A DNA stretch of 64,000 nucleotides from Zhengitettix transpicula. Taxonomy: Eukaryota; Arthropoda; Insecta; Orthoptera; Tetrigidae. Position numbers and translations under genes: made by a program. This document shows, one piece after another, positions 38,972 through 54,218 of the stretch. The notes under the pieces were generated by a model. It was not told where the DNA came from, did no database searches, and saw only the letters and a program-made list of their open reading frames with translations. Each line of letters opens with the position of its first letter. The stretch's first letter is position 1. The DNA is taken from assembly GCA_037074705.1 (NCBI GenBank), contig JAYJMR010000111.1, positions 29,695 to 93,694 of the forward strand, in the 5' to 3' direction.

Positions 38972-39497
38972 TCCACCATTTTTTTTTACTTCTATATATA
39001 TTTAAATAAATAAATATATATTTAAAAAATGGGGAAAATTTTTAAATGTCGCGTACATGTGAGCGCGTACTGTTTAAAGACAAATATTAACTTTGTTTAC
39101 AAAGACCGCGTAACAATGGAAACGTCAACGTGAAAAATTGTAACCGTTATCAATTCCACTTAATTCGCACCGAACTCTGACTGTCTATTCGTTTCTTAGA
39201 CGACGTCATTTCTTTTTTGCTCAATTTGACGGAACTCGTGTGTTTACGTGAGGAATTTAATTTTTTTCTCTTACATTTACGTATCACCCTGCAGCGAGTG
39301 CAGGTAAGTGCCTTTAGGTGGGGACGTACAGTAACAATAAAACTGTTGATACATTTCAAATTTTTTTATCTTTGATGCCAATTGTTTCCTTTCCCGCGAT
39401 ATTTAAGCATTCGACGGTAGACCTCACTTTCCGATCAGGATTTCAGGCGTTTCGCGGGGACCGCGTGTTTCGACGTATTGCCGTAGAAACATTTAAC

Positions 39498-39536
39498 AAT
39501 GCTCCCCGTTGATTACAATGGTGTCCGGAATAAAAG
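39498..39536 (+). promoter_or_regulatory. U2 promoter 8
   Basis: PSE-like element at 39498-39516 and AATAAAAG at 39529-39536. Confidence 0.5.
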
Positions 39537-39559
39537 ACCGTCCCGATCGAGGAATCTTT

Positions 39560-39748
39560 ATCGCTTCTCGGCCTTTTGGCTAAGATCAAAGTGTAGTATC
39601 TGTTCTTATCAGCTTAATATCTGATACGTGGTGCATCGCACCACCAGAATATTAAACTCATTTTTGGAAAATGACGGAGTGTTAGGAGCTTGCTCCACAT
39701 CTGTCACGGGTTGGCCCGGCTTTGCAGTATCGCCGGGATCGGCCCACC
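39560..39748 (+). ncRNA. U2: U2 spliceosomal snRNA, copy 8
   Basis: Full-length 189-nt U2 (GTAGTA 39593-39598, Sm site 39660-39667), no change seen. Confidence 0.98.
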
Positions 39749-39756
39749 TTATTGAA

Positions 39757-39773
39757 ATTCAAACAAAGAAAGA
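39757..39773 (+). terminator. snRNA 3' box, copy 8
   Basis: ATTC-N4-AAAGAAAGA, 9 nt after the U2 end. Confidence 0.65.
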
Positions 39774-40350
39774 AGTTTAACATTCTGACGTATCAAATAT
39801 TGAGTTGGAAGGCAGGTAAATTTTGAAATAACTGCGATTTCGCATCCAGTACAGGATTCACCTCTCTCGGCAATCATCTTCTCGCAGGCAGGACCGGGCA
39901 CCAGCGAGTACAAGTAATTTTCCGGGAGAAGCCGTTGTCCGTGGCCACCAGCTGGACCACGCTCCCTATATATCTTTTGTATTTCGCGAACGTCGTCGTC
40001 GCCGCCGCACGCACGCACGCAAGTACGATAGGATAACGCGCCTTTTACGAATATGTATCTGATACATATGTATTCAAAACATCGTACTTTTTCCGCTCAT
40101 TTCTTTCGGCTCAAAGGAAGTGTAATTAATATTCGTTGTTGACGGAAACTGCGTAGCTATATTGAAAACAGGGGTTCGTTGCCGTTAAAGCCTCTTTTAA
40201 TTCTGTCACTTTCCCATAAATCTATCTCGGTTTTATTATAATTTAGACGTAAAATACCGACGTCTGTATTTCGATATACATTTATAAACAATGTATGCAA
40301 TATACGTTTATTCCACCTAGCAGAGCGCCTCTTGGGCGGCCATCGCAAAA

Positions 40351-40534
40351 CACGACTGCCCGTTGTAATCTACGAACGTCTTCCTCGCCGCCGCACGCAC
40401 GCAGCATAGCTGTTGCAAGCGAACATTAGTAAAAACTTACAAATTAATATTCCGCGGATCGAATTATTTTATAATTTTAATTTCTTCTCTACTAAAGTTT
40501 CTTTACATGTATATATATATACACTCTTCTGTGA

Positions 40535-40585
<51 letters not shown>

Positions 40586-40768
40586 ACGACTGCCCGTTGT
40601 AATCTACGAACGTCTTCCTCGCCGCCGCACGCACGCAGCATAGCTGTTGCAAGCGAACATTAGTAAAAACTTACAAATTAATATTCCGCGGATCGAATTA
40701 TTTTATAATTTTAATTTCTTCTCTACTAAAGTTTCTTTACATGTATATATATATACACTCTTCTGTGA

Positions 40769-40824
<56 letters not shown>

Positions 40825-41007
40825 ACGACTGCCCGTTGTAATCTACGAACGTCTTCCTCGCCGCCGCACGCACGCAGCATAGCTGTTGCAAGCGAACATT
40901 AGTAAAAACTTACAAATTAATATTCCGCGGATCGAATTATTTTATAATTTTAATTTCTTCTCTACTAAAGTTTCTTTACATGTATATATATATACACTCT
41001 TCTGTGA

Positions 41008-41050
<43 letters not shown>

Positions 41051-41233
41051 ACGACTGCCCGTTGTAATCTACGAACGTCTTCCTCGCCGCCGCACGCACG
41101 CAGCATAGCTGTTGCAAGCGAACATTAGTAAAAACTTACAAATTAATATTCCGCGGATCGAATTATTTTATAATTTTAATTTCTTCTCTACTAAAGTTTC
41201 TTTACATGTATATATATATACACTCTTCTGTGA

Positions 41234-41278
<45 letters not shown>

Positions 41279-41461
41279 ACGACTGCCCGTTGTAATCTAC
41301 GAACGTCTTCCTCGCCGCCGCACGCACGCAGCATAGCTGTTGCAAGCGAACATTAGTAAAAACTTACAAATTAATATTCCGCGGATCGAATTATTTTATA
41401 ATTTTAATTTCTTCTCTACTAAAGTTTCTTTACATGTATATATATATACACTCTTCTGTGA

Positions 41462-41508
<47 letters not shown>

Positions 41509-41691
41509 ACGACTGCCCGTTGTAATCTACGAACGTCTTCCTCGCCGCCGCACGCACGCAGCATAGCTGTTGCAAGCGAACATTAGTAAAAACTTACAAA
41601 TTAATATTCCGCGGATCGAATTATTTTATAATTTTAATTTCTTCTCTACTAAAGTTTCTTTACATGTATATATATATACACTCTTCTGTGA

Positions 41692-41739
<48 letters not shown>

Positions 41740-41922
41740 ACGACTGCCCGTTGTAATCTACGAACGTCTTCCTCGCCGCCGCACGCACGCAGCATAGCTG
41801 TTGCAAGCGAACATTAGTAAAAACTTACAAATTAATATTCCGCGGATCGAATTATTTTATAATTTTAATTTCTTCTCTACTAAAGTTTCTTTACATGTAT
41901 ATATATATACACTCTTCTGTGA

Positions 41923-41972
<50 letters not shown>

Positions 41973-42155
41973 ACGACTGCCCGTTGTAATCTACGAACGT
42001 CTTCCTCGCCGCCGCACGCACGCAGCATAGCTGTTGCAAGCGAACATTAGTAAAAACTTACAAATTAATATTCCGCGGATCGAATTATTTTATAATTTTA
42101 ATTTCTTCTCTACTAAAGTTTCTTTACATGTATATATATATACACTCTTCTGTGA

Positions 42156-42204
<49 letters not shown>

Positions 42205-42387
42205 ACGACTGCCCGTTGTAATCTACGAACGTCTTCCTCGCCGCCGCACGCACGCAGCATAGCTGTTGCAAGCGAACATTAGTAAAAACTTACAAATTAA
42301 TATTCCGCGGATCGAATTATTTTATAATTTTAATTTCTTCTCTACTAAAGTTTCTTTACATGTATATATATATACACTCTTCTGTGA

Positions 42388-42430
<43 letters not shown>

Positions 42431-42613
42431 ACGACTGCCCGTTGTAATCTACGAACGTCTTCCTCGCCGCCGCACGCACGCAGCATAGCTGTTGCAAGCG
42501 AACATTAGTAAAAACTTACAAATTAATATTCCGCGGATCGAATTATTTTATAATTTTAATTTCTTCTCTACTAAAGTTTCTTTACATGTATATATATATA
42601 CACTCTTCTGTGA

Positions 42614-42658
<45 letters not shown>

Positions 42659-42841
42659 ACGACTGCCCGTTGTAATCTACGAACGTCTTCCTCGCCGCCG
42701 CACGCACGCAGCATAGCTGTTGCAAGCGAACATTAGTAAAAACTTACAAATTAATATTCCGCGGATCGAATTATTTTATAATTTTAATTTCTTCTCTACT
42801 AAAGTTTCTTTACATGTATATATATATACACTCTTCTGTGA

Positions 42842-42888
<47 letters not shown>

Positions 42889-43071
42889 ACGACTGCCCGT
42901 TGTAATCTACGAACGTCTTCCTCGCCGCCGCACGCACGCAGCATAGCTGTTGCAAGCGAACATTAGTAAAAACTTACAAATTAATATTCCGCGGATCGAA
43001 TTATTTTATAATTTTAATTTCTTCTCTACTAAAGTTTCTTTACATGTATATATATATACACTCTTCTGTGA

Positions 43072-43119
<48 letters not shown>

Positions 43120-43302
43120 ACGACTGCCCGTTGTAATCTACGAACGTCTTCCTCGCCGCCGCACGCACGCAGCATAGCTGTTGCAAGCGAACATTAGTAA
43201 AAACTTACAAATTAATATTCCGCGGATCGAATTATTTTATAATTTTAATTTCTTCTCTACTAAAGTTTCTTTACATGTATATATATATACACTCTTCTGT
43301 GA

Positions 43303-43349
<47 letters not shown>

Positions 43350-43532
43350 ACGACTGCCCGTTGTAATCTACGAACGTCTTCCTCGCCGCCGCACGCACGC
43401 AGCATAGCTGTTGCAAGCGAACATTAGTAAAAACTTACAAATTAATATTCCGCGGATCGAATTATTTTATAATTTTAATTTCTTCTCTACTAAAGTTTCT
43501 TTACATGTATATATATATACACTCTTCTGTGA

Positions 43533-43577
<45 letters not shown>

Positions 43578-43760
43578 ACGACTGCCCGTTGTAATCTACG
43601 AACGTCTTCCTCGCCGCCGCACGCACGCAGCATAGCTGTTGCAAGCGAACATTAGTAAAAACTTACAAATTAATATTCCGCGGATCTAATTATTTTATAA
43701 TTTTAATTTCTTCTCTACTAAAGTTTCTTTACATGTATATATATATACACTCTTCTGTGA

Positions 43761-43804
<44 letters not shown>

Positions 43805-43987
43805 ACGACTGCCCGTTGTAATCTACGAACGTCTTCCTCGCCGCCGCACGCACGCAGCATAGCTGTTGCAAGCGAACATTAGTAAAAACTTACAAATTAA
43901 TATTCCGCGGATCGAATTATTTTATAATTTTAATTTCTTCTCTACTAAAGTTTCTTTACATGTATATATATATACACTCTTCTGTGA

Positions 43988-44019
<32 letters not shown>

Positions 44020-44203
44020 CACGACTGCCCGTTGTAATCTACGAACGTCTTCCTCGCCGCCGCACGCACGCAGCATAGCTGTTGCAAGCGAACATTAGTA
44101 AAAACTTACAAATTAATATTCCGCGGATCGAATTATTTTATAATTTTAATTTCTTCTCTACTAAAGTTTCTTTACATGTATATATATATACACTCTTCTG
44201 TGA

Positions 44204-44247
<44 letters not shown>

Positions 44248-44430
44248 ACGACTGCCCGTTGTAATCTACGAACGTCTTCCTCGCCGCCGCACGCACGCAG
44301 CATAGCTGTTGCAAGCGAACATTAGTAAAAACTTACAAATTAATATTCCGCGGATCGAATTATTTTATAATTTTAATTTCTTCTCTACTAAAGTTTCTTT
44401 ACATGTATATATATATACACTCTTCTGTGA

Positions 44431-44472
<42 letters not shown>

Positions 44473-44869
44473 ACGACTGCCCGTTGTAATCTACGAACGT
44501 CTTCCTCGCCGCCGCACGCACGCAGCATAGCTATTGCAAGCGAACATTAGTAAAAACTTACAAATTAATATTCCGCGGATCGAATTATTTTATAATTTTA
44601 ATTTCTTCTCTACTAAAGTTTCTTTACATGTATATATATATACACTCTTCTGTGAGTTAAAAAAAAAAAAAAAAAAAAAAAAAAACACGACTGCCCGTTG
44701 TAATCTACGAACGTCTTCCTCGCCGCCGCACGCACGCAGCATAGCTGTTGCAAGCGAACATTAGTAAAAACTTACAAATTAATATTCCGCGGATCGAATT
44801 ATTTTATAATTTTAATTTCTTCTCTACTAAAGTTTCTTTACATGTATATATATATACACTCTTCTGTGA

Positions 44870-44901
<32 letters not shown>

Positions 44902-45089
44902 CACGACTGCCCGTTGTAATCTACGAACGTCTTCCTCGCCGCCGCACGCACGCAGCATAGCTATTGCAAGCGAACATTAGTAAAAACTTACAAATTAATA
45001 TTCCGCGGATCGAATTATTTTATAATTTTAATTTCTTCTCTACTAAAGTTTCTTTACATGTATATATATATATATACACTCTTCTGTGA

Positions 45090-45136
<47 letters not shown>

Positions 45137-45319
45137 ACGACTGCCCGTTGTAATCTACGAACGTCTTCCTCGCCGCCGCACGCACGCAGCATAGCTGTTG
45201 CAAGCGAACATTAGTAAAAACTTACAAATTAATATTCCGCGGATCGAATTATTTTATAATTTTAATTTCTTCTCTACTAAAGTTTCTTTACATGTATATA
45301 TATATACACTCTTCTGTGA

Positions 45320-45351
<32 letters not shown>

Positions 45352-45535
45352 CACGACTGCCCGTTGTAATCTACGAACGTCTTCCTCGCCGCCGCACGCA
45401 CGCAGCATAGCTGTTGCAAGCGAACATTAGTAAAAACTTACAAATTAATATTCCGCGGATCGAATTATTTTATAATTTTAATTTCTTCTCTACTAAAGTT
45501 TCTTTACATGTATATATATATACACTCTTCTGTGA

Positions 45536-45579
<44 letters not shown>

Positions 45580-45762
45580 ACGACTGCCCGTTGTAATCTA
45601 CGAACGTCTTCCTCGCCGCCGCACGCACGCAGCATAGCTGTTGCAAGCGAACATTAGTAAAAACTTACAAATTAATATTCCGCGGATCGAATTATTTTAT
45701 AATTTTAATTTCTTCTCTACTAAAGTTTCTTTACATGTATATATATATACACTCTTCTGTGA

Positions 45763-45804
<42 letters not shown>

Positions 45805-45987
45805 ACGACTGCCCGTTGTAATCTACGAACGTCTTCCTCGCCGCCGCACGCACGCAGCATAGCTATTGCAAGCGAACATTAGTAAAAACTTACAAATTAA
45901 TATTCCGCGGATCGAATTATTTTATAATTTTAATTTCTTCTCTACTAAAGTTTCTTTACATGTATATATATATACACTCTTCTGTGA

Positions 45988-46040
<53 letters not shown>

Positions 46041-46223
46041 ACGACTGCCCGTTGTAATCTACGAACGTCTTCCTCGCCGCCGCACGCACGCAGCATAGCT
46101 GTTGCAAGCGAACATTAGTAAAAACTTACAAATTAATATTCCGCGGATCGAATTATTTTATAATTTTAATTTCTTCTCTACTAAAGTTTCTTTACATGTA
46201 TATATATATACACTCTTCTGTGA

Positions 46224-46270
<47 letters not shown>

Positions 46271-46453
46271 ACGACTGCCCGTTGTAATCTACGAACGTCT
46301 TCCTCGCCGCCGCACGCACGCAGCATAGCTGTTGCAAGCGAACATTAGTAAAAACTTACAAATTAATATTCCGCGGATCGAATTATTTTATAATTTTAAT
46401 TTCTTCTCTACTAAAGTTTCTTTACATGTATATATATATACACTCTTCTGTGA

Positions 46454-46495
<42 letters not shown>

Positions 46496-46678
46496 ACGAC
46501 TGCCCGTTGTAATCTACGAACGTCTTCCTCGCCGCCGCACGCACGCAGCATAGCTGTTGCAAGCGAACATTAGTAAAAACTTACAAATTAATATTCCGCG
46601 GATCGAATTATTTTATAATTTTAATTTCTTCTCTACTAAAGTTTCTTTACATGTATATATATATACACTCTTCTGTGA

Positions 46679-46724
<46 letters not shown>

Positions 46725-46907
46725 ACGACTGCCCGTTGTAATCTACGAACGTCTTCCTCGCCGCCGCACGCACGCAGCATAGCTATTGCAAGCGAACATT
46801 AGTAAAAACTTACAAATTAATATTCCGCGGATCGAATTATTTTATAATTTTAATTTCTTCTCTACTAAAGTTTCTTTACATGTATATATATATACACTCT
46901 TCTGTGA

Positions 46908-46956
<49 letters not shown>

Positions 46957-47139
46957 ACGACTGCCCGTTGTAATCTACGAACGTCTTCCTCGCCGCCGCA
47001 CGCACGCAGCATAGCTGTTGCAAGCGAACATTAGTAAAAACTTACAAATTAATATTCCGCGGATCGAATTATTTTATAATTTTAATTTCTTCTCTACTAA
47101 AGTTTCTTTACATGTATATATATATACACTCTTCTGTGA

Positions 47140-47171
<32 letters not shown>

Positions 47172-47397
47172 ACGACTGCCCGTTGTAATCTACGAACGTC
47201 TTCCTCGCCGCCGCACGCACGCAGCATAGCTGTTGCAAGCGAACATTAGTAAAAACTTACAAATTAATATTCCGCGGATCGAATTATTTTATAATTTTAA
47301 TTTCTTCTCTACTAAAGTTTCTTTACATGTATATATATATACACTCTTCTGTGAGTTAAAAAAAAAAAAAATAAATAAAAAAAAAATAAAAAAAAAA
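40351..47397 (+). repeat. Satellite block H, 31 subrepeats
   Basis: A tracts run from about 27 to 52; the tract at 40772-40823 is 52 A's. GCTATTGC variants lie near 44533, 44963 (with two extra AT units), 45865 and 46785. One copy has GGATCTAATT instead of GGATCGAATT near 43687. The final tract is broken by T's as in blocks F and G. Confidence 0.97.
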
Positions 47398-47922
47398 TCC
47401 ACCATTTTTTTTACTTCTATATATATTTAAATAAATAAATATATATTTAAAAAATGGGGAAAATTTTTAAATGTCGCGTACATGTGAGCGCGTACTGTTT
47501 AAAGACAAATATTAACTTTGTTTACAAAGACCGCGTAACAATGGAAACGTCAACGTGAAAAATTGTAACCGTTATCAATTCCACTTAATTCGCACCGAAC
47601 TCTGACTGTCTATTCGTTTCTTAGACGACGTCATTTCTTTTTTGCTCAATTTGACGGAACTCGTGTGTTTACGTGAGGAATTTAATTTTTTTCTCTTACA
47701 TTTACGTATCACCCTGCAGCGAGTGCAGGTAAGTGCCTTTAGGTGGGGACGTACAGTAACAATAAAACTGTTGATACATTTCAAATTTTTTTATCTTTGA
47801 TGCCAATTGTTTCCTTTCCCGCGATATTTAAGCATTCGACGGTAGACCTCACTTTCCGATCAGGATTTCAGGCGTTTCGCGGGGACCGCGTGTTTCGACG
47901 TATTGCCGTAGAAACATTTAAC

Positions 47923-47961
47923 AATGCTCCCCGTTGATTACAATGGTGTCCGGAATAAAAG
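47923..47961 (+). promoter_or_regulatory. U2 promoter 9
   Basis: PSE-like element at 47923-47941 and AATAAAAG at 47954-47961. Confidence 0.5.
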
Positions 47962-47984
47962 ACCGTCCCGATCGAGGAATCTTT

Positions 47985-48173
47985 ATCGCTTCTCGGCCTT
48001 TTGGCTAAGATCAAAGTGTAGTATCTGTTCTTATCAGCTTAATATCTGATACGTGGTGCATCGCACCACCAGAATATTAAACTCATTTTTGGAAAATGAC
48101 GGAGTGTTAGGAGCTTGCTCCACATCTGTCACGGGTTGGCCCGGCTTTGCAGTATCGCCGGGATCGGCCCACC
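47985..48173 (+). ncRNA. U2: U2 spliceosomal snRNA, copy 9
   Basis: Full-length 189-nt U2 (GTAGTA 48018-48023, Sm site 48085-48092), no change seen. Confidence 0.98.
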
Positions 48174-48181
48174 TTATTGAA

Positions 48182-48198
48182 ATTCAAACAAAGAAAGA
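48182..48198 (+). terminator. snRNA 3' box, copy 9
   Basis: ATTC-N4-AAAGAAAGA, 9 nt after the U2 end. Confidence 0.65.
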
Positions 48199-48775
48199 AG
48201 TTTAACATTCTGACGTATCAAATATTGAGTTGGAAGGCAGGTAAATTTTGAAATAACTGCGATTTCGCATCCAGTACAGGATTCACCTCTCTCGGCAATC
48301 ATCTTCTCGCAGGCAGGACCGGGCACCAGCGAGTACAAGTAATTTTCCGGGAGAAGCCGTTGTCCGTGGCCACCAGCTGGACCACGCTCCCTATATATCT
48401 TTTGTATTTCGCGAACGTCGTCGTCGCCGCCGCACGCACGCACGCAAGTACGATAGGATAACGCGCCTTTTACGAATATGTATCTGATACATATGTATTC
48501 AAAACATCGTACTTTTTCCGCTCATTTCTTTCGGCTCAAAGGAAGTGTAATTAATATTCGTTGTTGACGGAAACTGCGTAGCTATATTGAAAACAGGGGT
48601 TCGTTGCCGTTAAAGCCTCTTTTAATTCTGTCACTTTCCCATAAATCTATCTCGGTTTTATTATAATTTAGACGTAAAATACCGACGTCTGTATTTCGAT
48701 ATACATTTATAAACAATGTATGCAATATACGTTTATTCCACCTAGCAGAGCGCCTCTTGGGCGGCCATCGCAAAA

Positions 48776-48959
48776 CACGACTGCCCGTTGTAATCTACGA
48801 ACGTCTTCCTCGCCGCCGCACGCACGCAGCATAGCTGTTGCAAGCGAACATTAGTAAAAACTTACAAATTAATATTCCGCGGATCGAATTATTTTATAAT
48901 TTTAATTTCTTCTCTACTAAAGTTTCTTTACATGTATATATATATACACTCTTCTGTGA

Positions 48960-49009
<50 letters not shown>

Positions 49010-49404
49010 ACGACTGCCCGTTGTAATCTACGAACGTCTTCCTCGCCGCCGCACGCACGCAGCATAGCTGTTGCAAGCGAACATTAGTAAAAACTTACAA
49101 ATTAATATTCCGCGGATCGAATTATTTTATAATTTTAATTTCTTCTCTACTAAAGTTTCTTTACATGTATATATATATACACTCTTCTGTGAGTTAAAAA
49201 AAAAAAAAAAAAAAAAAAAACACGACTGCCCGTTGTAATCTACGAACGTCTTCCTCGCCGCCGCACGCACGCAGCATAGCTGTTGCAAGCGAACATTAGT
49301 AAAAACTTACAAATTAATATTCCGCGGATCGAATTATTTTATAATTTTAATTTCTTCTCTACTAAAGTTTCTTTACATGTATATATATATACACTCTTCT
49401 GTGA

Positions 49405-49447
<43 letters not shown>

Positions 49448-49630
49448 ACGACTGCCCGTTGTAATCTACGAACGTCTTCCTCGCCGCCGCACGCACGCAG
49501 CATAGCTGTTGCAAGCGAACATTAGTAAAAACTTACAAATTAATATTCCGCGGATCGAATTATTTTATAATTTTAATTTCTTCTCTACTAAAGTTTCTTT
49601 ACATGTATATATATATACACTCTTCTGTGA

Positions 49631-49675
<45 letters not shown>

Positions 49676-49858
49676 ACGACTGCCCGTTGTAATCTACGAA
49701 CGTCTTCCTCGCCGCCGCACGCACGCAGCATAGCTGTTGCAAGCGAACATTAGTAAAAACTTACAAATTAATATTCCGCGGATCGAATTATTTTATAATT
49801 TTAATTTCTTCTCTACTAAAGTTTCTTTACATGTATATATATATACACTCTTCTGTGA

Positions 49859-49902
<44 letters not shown>

Positions 49903-50085
49903 ACGACTGCCCGTTGTAATCTACGAACGTCTTCCTCGCCGCCGCACGCACGCAGCATAGCTGTTGCAAGCGAACATTAGTAAAAACTTACAAATTAATA
50001 TTCCGCGGATCGAATTATTTTATAATTTTAATTTCTTCTCTACTAAAGTTTCTTTACATGTATATATATATACACTCTTCTGTGA

Positions 50086-50133
<48 letters not shown>

Positions 50134-50316
50134 ACGACTGCCCGTTGTAATCTACGAACGTCTTCCTCGCCGCCGCACGCACGCAGCATAGCTGTTGCAA
50201 GCGAACATTAGTAAAAACTTACAAATTAATATTCCGCGGATCGAATTATTTTATAATTTTAATTTCTTCTCTACTAAAGTTTCTTTACATGTATATATAT
50301 ATACACTCTTCTGTGA

Positions 50317-50361
<45 letters not shown>

Positions 50362-50544
50362 ACGACTGCCCGTTGTAATCTACGAACGTCTTCCTCGCCG
50401 CCGCACGCACGCAGCATAGCTGTTGCAAGCGAACATTAGTAAAAACTTACAAATTAATATTCCGCGGATCGAATTATTTTATAATTTTAATTTCTTCTCT
50501 ACTAAAGTTTCTTTACATGTATATATATATACACTCTTCTGTGA

Positions 50545-50589
<45 letters not shown>

Positions 50590-50772
50590 ACGACTGCCCG
50601 TTGTAATCTACGAACGTCTTCCTCGCCGCCGCACGCACGCAGCATAGCTGTTGCAAGCGAACATTAGTAAAAACTTACAAATTAATATTCCGCGGATCGA
50701 ATTATTTTATAATTTTAATTTCTTCTCTACTAAAGTTTCTTTACATGTATATATATATACACTCTTCTGTGA

Positions 50773-50815
<43 letters not shown>

Positions 50816-50998
50816 ACGACTGCCCGTTGTAATCTACGAACGTCTTCCTCGCCGCCGCACGCACGCAGCATAGCTGTTGCAAGCGAACATTAGTAAAAAC
50901 TTACAAATTAATATTCCGCGGATCGAATTATTTTATAATTTTAATTTCTTCTCTACTAAAGTTTCTTTACATGTATATATATATACACTCTTCTGTGA

Positions 50999-51042
<44 letters not shown>

Positions 51043-51225
51043 ACGACTGCCCGTTGTAATCTACGAACGTCTTCCTCGCCGCCGCACGCACGCAGCATAG
51101 CTGTTGCAAGCGAACATTAGTAAAAACTTACAAATTAATATTCCGCGGATCGAATTATTTTATAATTTTAATTTCTTCTCTACTAAAGTTTCTTTACATG
51201 TATATATATATACACTCTTCTGTGA

Positions 51226-51270
<45 letters not shown>

Positions 51271-51453
51271 ACGACTGCCCGTTGTAATCTACGAACGTCT
51301 TCCTCGCCGCCGCACGCACGCAGCATAGCTGTTGCAAGCGAACATTAGTAAAAACTTACAAATTAATATTCCGCGGATCGAATTATTTTATAATTTTAAT
51401 TTCTTCTCTACTAAAGTTTCTTTACATGTATATATATATACACTCTTCTGTGA

Positions 51454-51497
<44 letters not shown>

Positions 51498-51680
51498 ACG
51501 ACTGCCCGTTGTAATCTACGAACGTCTTCCTCGCCGCCGCACGCACGCAGCATAGCTGTTGCAAGCGAACATTAGTAAAAACTTACAAATTAATATTCCG
51601 CGGATCGAATTATTTTATAATTTTAATTTCTTCTCTACTAAAGTTTCTTTACATGTATATATATATACACTCTTCTGTGA

Positions 51681-51728
<48 letters not shown>

Positions 51729-51911
51729 ACGACTGCCCGTTGTAATCTACGAACGTCTTCCTCGCCGCCGCACGCACGCAGCATAGCTGTTGCAAGCGAA
51801 CATTAGTAAAAACTTACAAATTAATATTCCGCGGATCGAATTATTTTATAATTTTAATTTCTTCTCTACTAAAGTTTCTTTACATGTATATATATATACA
51901 CTCTTCTGTGA

Positions 51912-51959
<48 letters not shown>

Positions 51960-52142
51960 ACGACTGCCCGTTGTAATCTACGAACGTCTTCCTCGCCGCC
52001 GCACGCACGCAGCATAGCTGTTGCAAGCGAACATTAGTAAAAACTTACAAATTAATATTCCGCGGATCGAATTATTTTATAATTTTAATTTCTTCTCTAC
52101 TAAAGTTTCTTTACATGTATATATATATACACTCTTCTGTGA

Positions 52143-52189
<47 letters not shown>

Positions 52190-52372
52190 ACGACTGCCCG
52201 TTGTAATCTACGAACGTCTTCCTCGCCGCCGCACGCACGCAGCATAGCTGTTGCAAGCGAACATTAGTAAAAACTTACAAATTAATATTCCGCGGATCGA
52301 ATTATTTTATAATTTTAATTTCTTCTCTACTAAAGTTTCTTTACATGTATATATATATACACTCTTCTGTGA

Positions 52373-52417
<45 letters not shown>

Positions 52418-52600
52418 ACGACTGCCCGTTGTAATCTACGAACGTCTTCCTCGCCGCCGCACGCACGCAGCATAGCTGTTGCAAGCGAACATTAGTAAAA
52501 ACTTACAAATTAATATTCCGCGGATCGAATTATTTTATAATTTTAATTTCTTCTCTACTAAAGTTTCTTTACATGTATATATATATACACTCTTCTGTGA

Positions 52601-52645
<45 letters not shown>

Positions 52646-52828
52646 ACGACTGCCCGTTGTAATCTACGAACGTCTTCCTCGCCGCCGCACGCACGCAGCA
52701 TAGCTGTTGCAAGCGAACATTAGTAAAAACTTACAAATTAATATTCCGCGGATCGAATTATTTTATAATTTTAATTTCTTCTCTACTAAAGTTTCTTTAC
52801 ATGTATATATATATACACTCTTCTGTGA

Positions 52829-52860
<32 letters not shown>

Positions 52861-53043
52861 ACGACTGCCCGTTGTAATCTACGAACGTCTTCCTCGCCGC
52901 CGCACGCACGCAGCATAGCTGTTGCAAGCGAACATTAGTAAAAACTTACAAATTAATATTCCGCGGATCGAATTATTTTATAATTTTAATTTCTTCTCTA
53001 CTAAAGTTTCTTTACATGTATATATATATACACTCTTCTGTGA

Positions 53044-53091
<48 letters not shown>

Positions 53092-53274
53092 ACGACTGCC
53101 CGTTGTAATCTACGAACGTCTTCCTCGCCGCCGCACGCACGCAGCATAGCTGTTGCAAGCGAACATTAGTAAAAACTTACAAATTAATATTCCGCGGATC
53201 GAATTATTTTATAATTTTAATTTCTTCTCTACTAAAGTTTCTTTACATGTATATATATATACACTCTTCTGTGA

Positions 53275-53317
<43 letters not shown>

Positions 53318-53500
53318 ACGACTGCCCGTTGTAATCTACGAACGTCTTCCTCGCCGCCGCACGCACGCAGCATAGCTGTTGCAAGCGAACATTAGTAAAA
53401 ACTTACAAATTAATATTCCGCGGATCGAATTATTTTATAATTTTAATTTCTTCTCTACTAAAGTTTCTTTACATGTATATATATATACACTCTTCTGTGA

Positions 53501-53545
<45 letters not shown>

Positions 53546-53728
53546 ACGACTGCCCGTTGTAATCTACGAACGTCTTCCTCGCCGCCGCACGCACGCAGCA
53601 TAGCTGTTGCAAGCGAACATTAGTAAAAACTTACAAATTAATATTCCGCGGATCGAATTATTTTATAATTTTAATTTCTTCTCTACTAAAGTTTCTTTAC
53701 ATGTATATATATATACACTCTTCTGTGA

Positions 53729-53763
<35 letters not shown>

Positions 53764-53946
53764 ACGACTGCCCGTTGTAATCTACGAACGTCTTCCTCGC
53801 CGCCGCACGCACGCAGCATAGCTGTTGCAAGCGAACATTAGTAAAAACTTACAAATTAATATTCCGCGGATCGAATTATTTTATAATTTTAATTTCTTCT
53901 CTACTAAAGTTTCTTTACATGTATATATATATACACTCTTCTGTGA

Positions 53947-53991
<45 letters not shown>

Positions 53992-54174
53992 ACGACTGCC
54001 CGTTGTAATCTACGAACGTCTTCCTCGCCGCCGCACGCACGCAGCATAGCTGTTGCAAGCGAACATTAGTAAAAACTTACAAATTAATATTCCGCGGATC
54101 GAATTATTTTATAATTTTAATTTCTTCTCTACTAAAGTTTCTTTACATGTATATATATATACACTCTTCTGTGA

Positions 54175-54218
<44 letters not shown>

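Larger units (their letters stand above)
38972..40350 (+). repeat. U2 repeat unit 8
   Basis: 1379 bp, carrying the full set of unit 7-9 diagnostic differences. Confidence 0.95.
47398..48775 (+). repeat. U2 repeat unit 9
   Basis: 1378 bp. Second-subfamily unit with one T fewer in the T run at its 5' edge (near 47404). It is the last U2 unit in the window. Confidence 0.95.
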
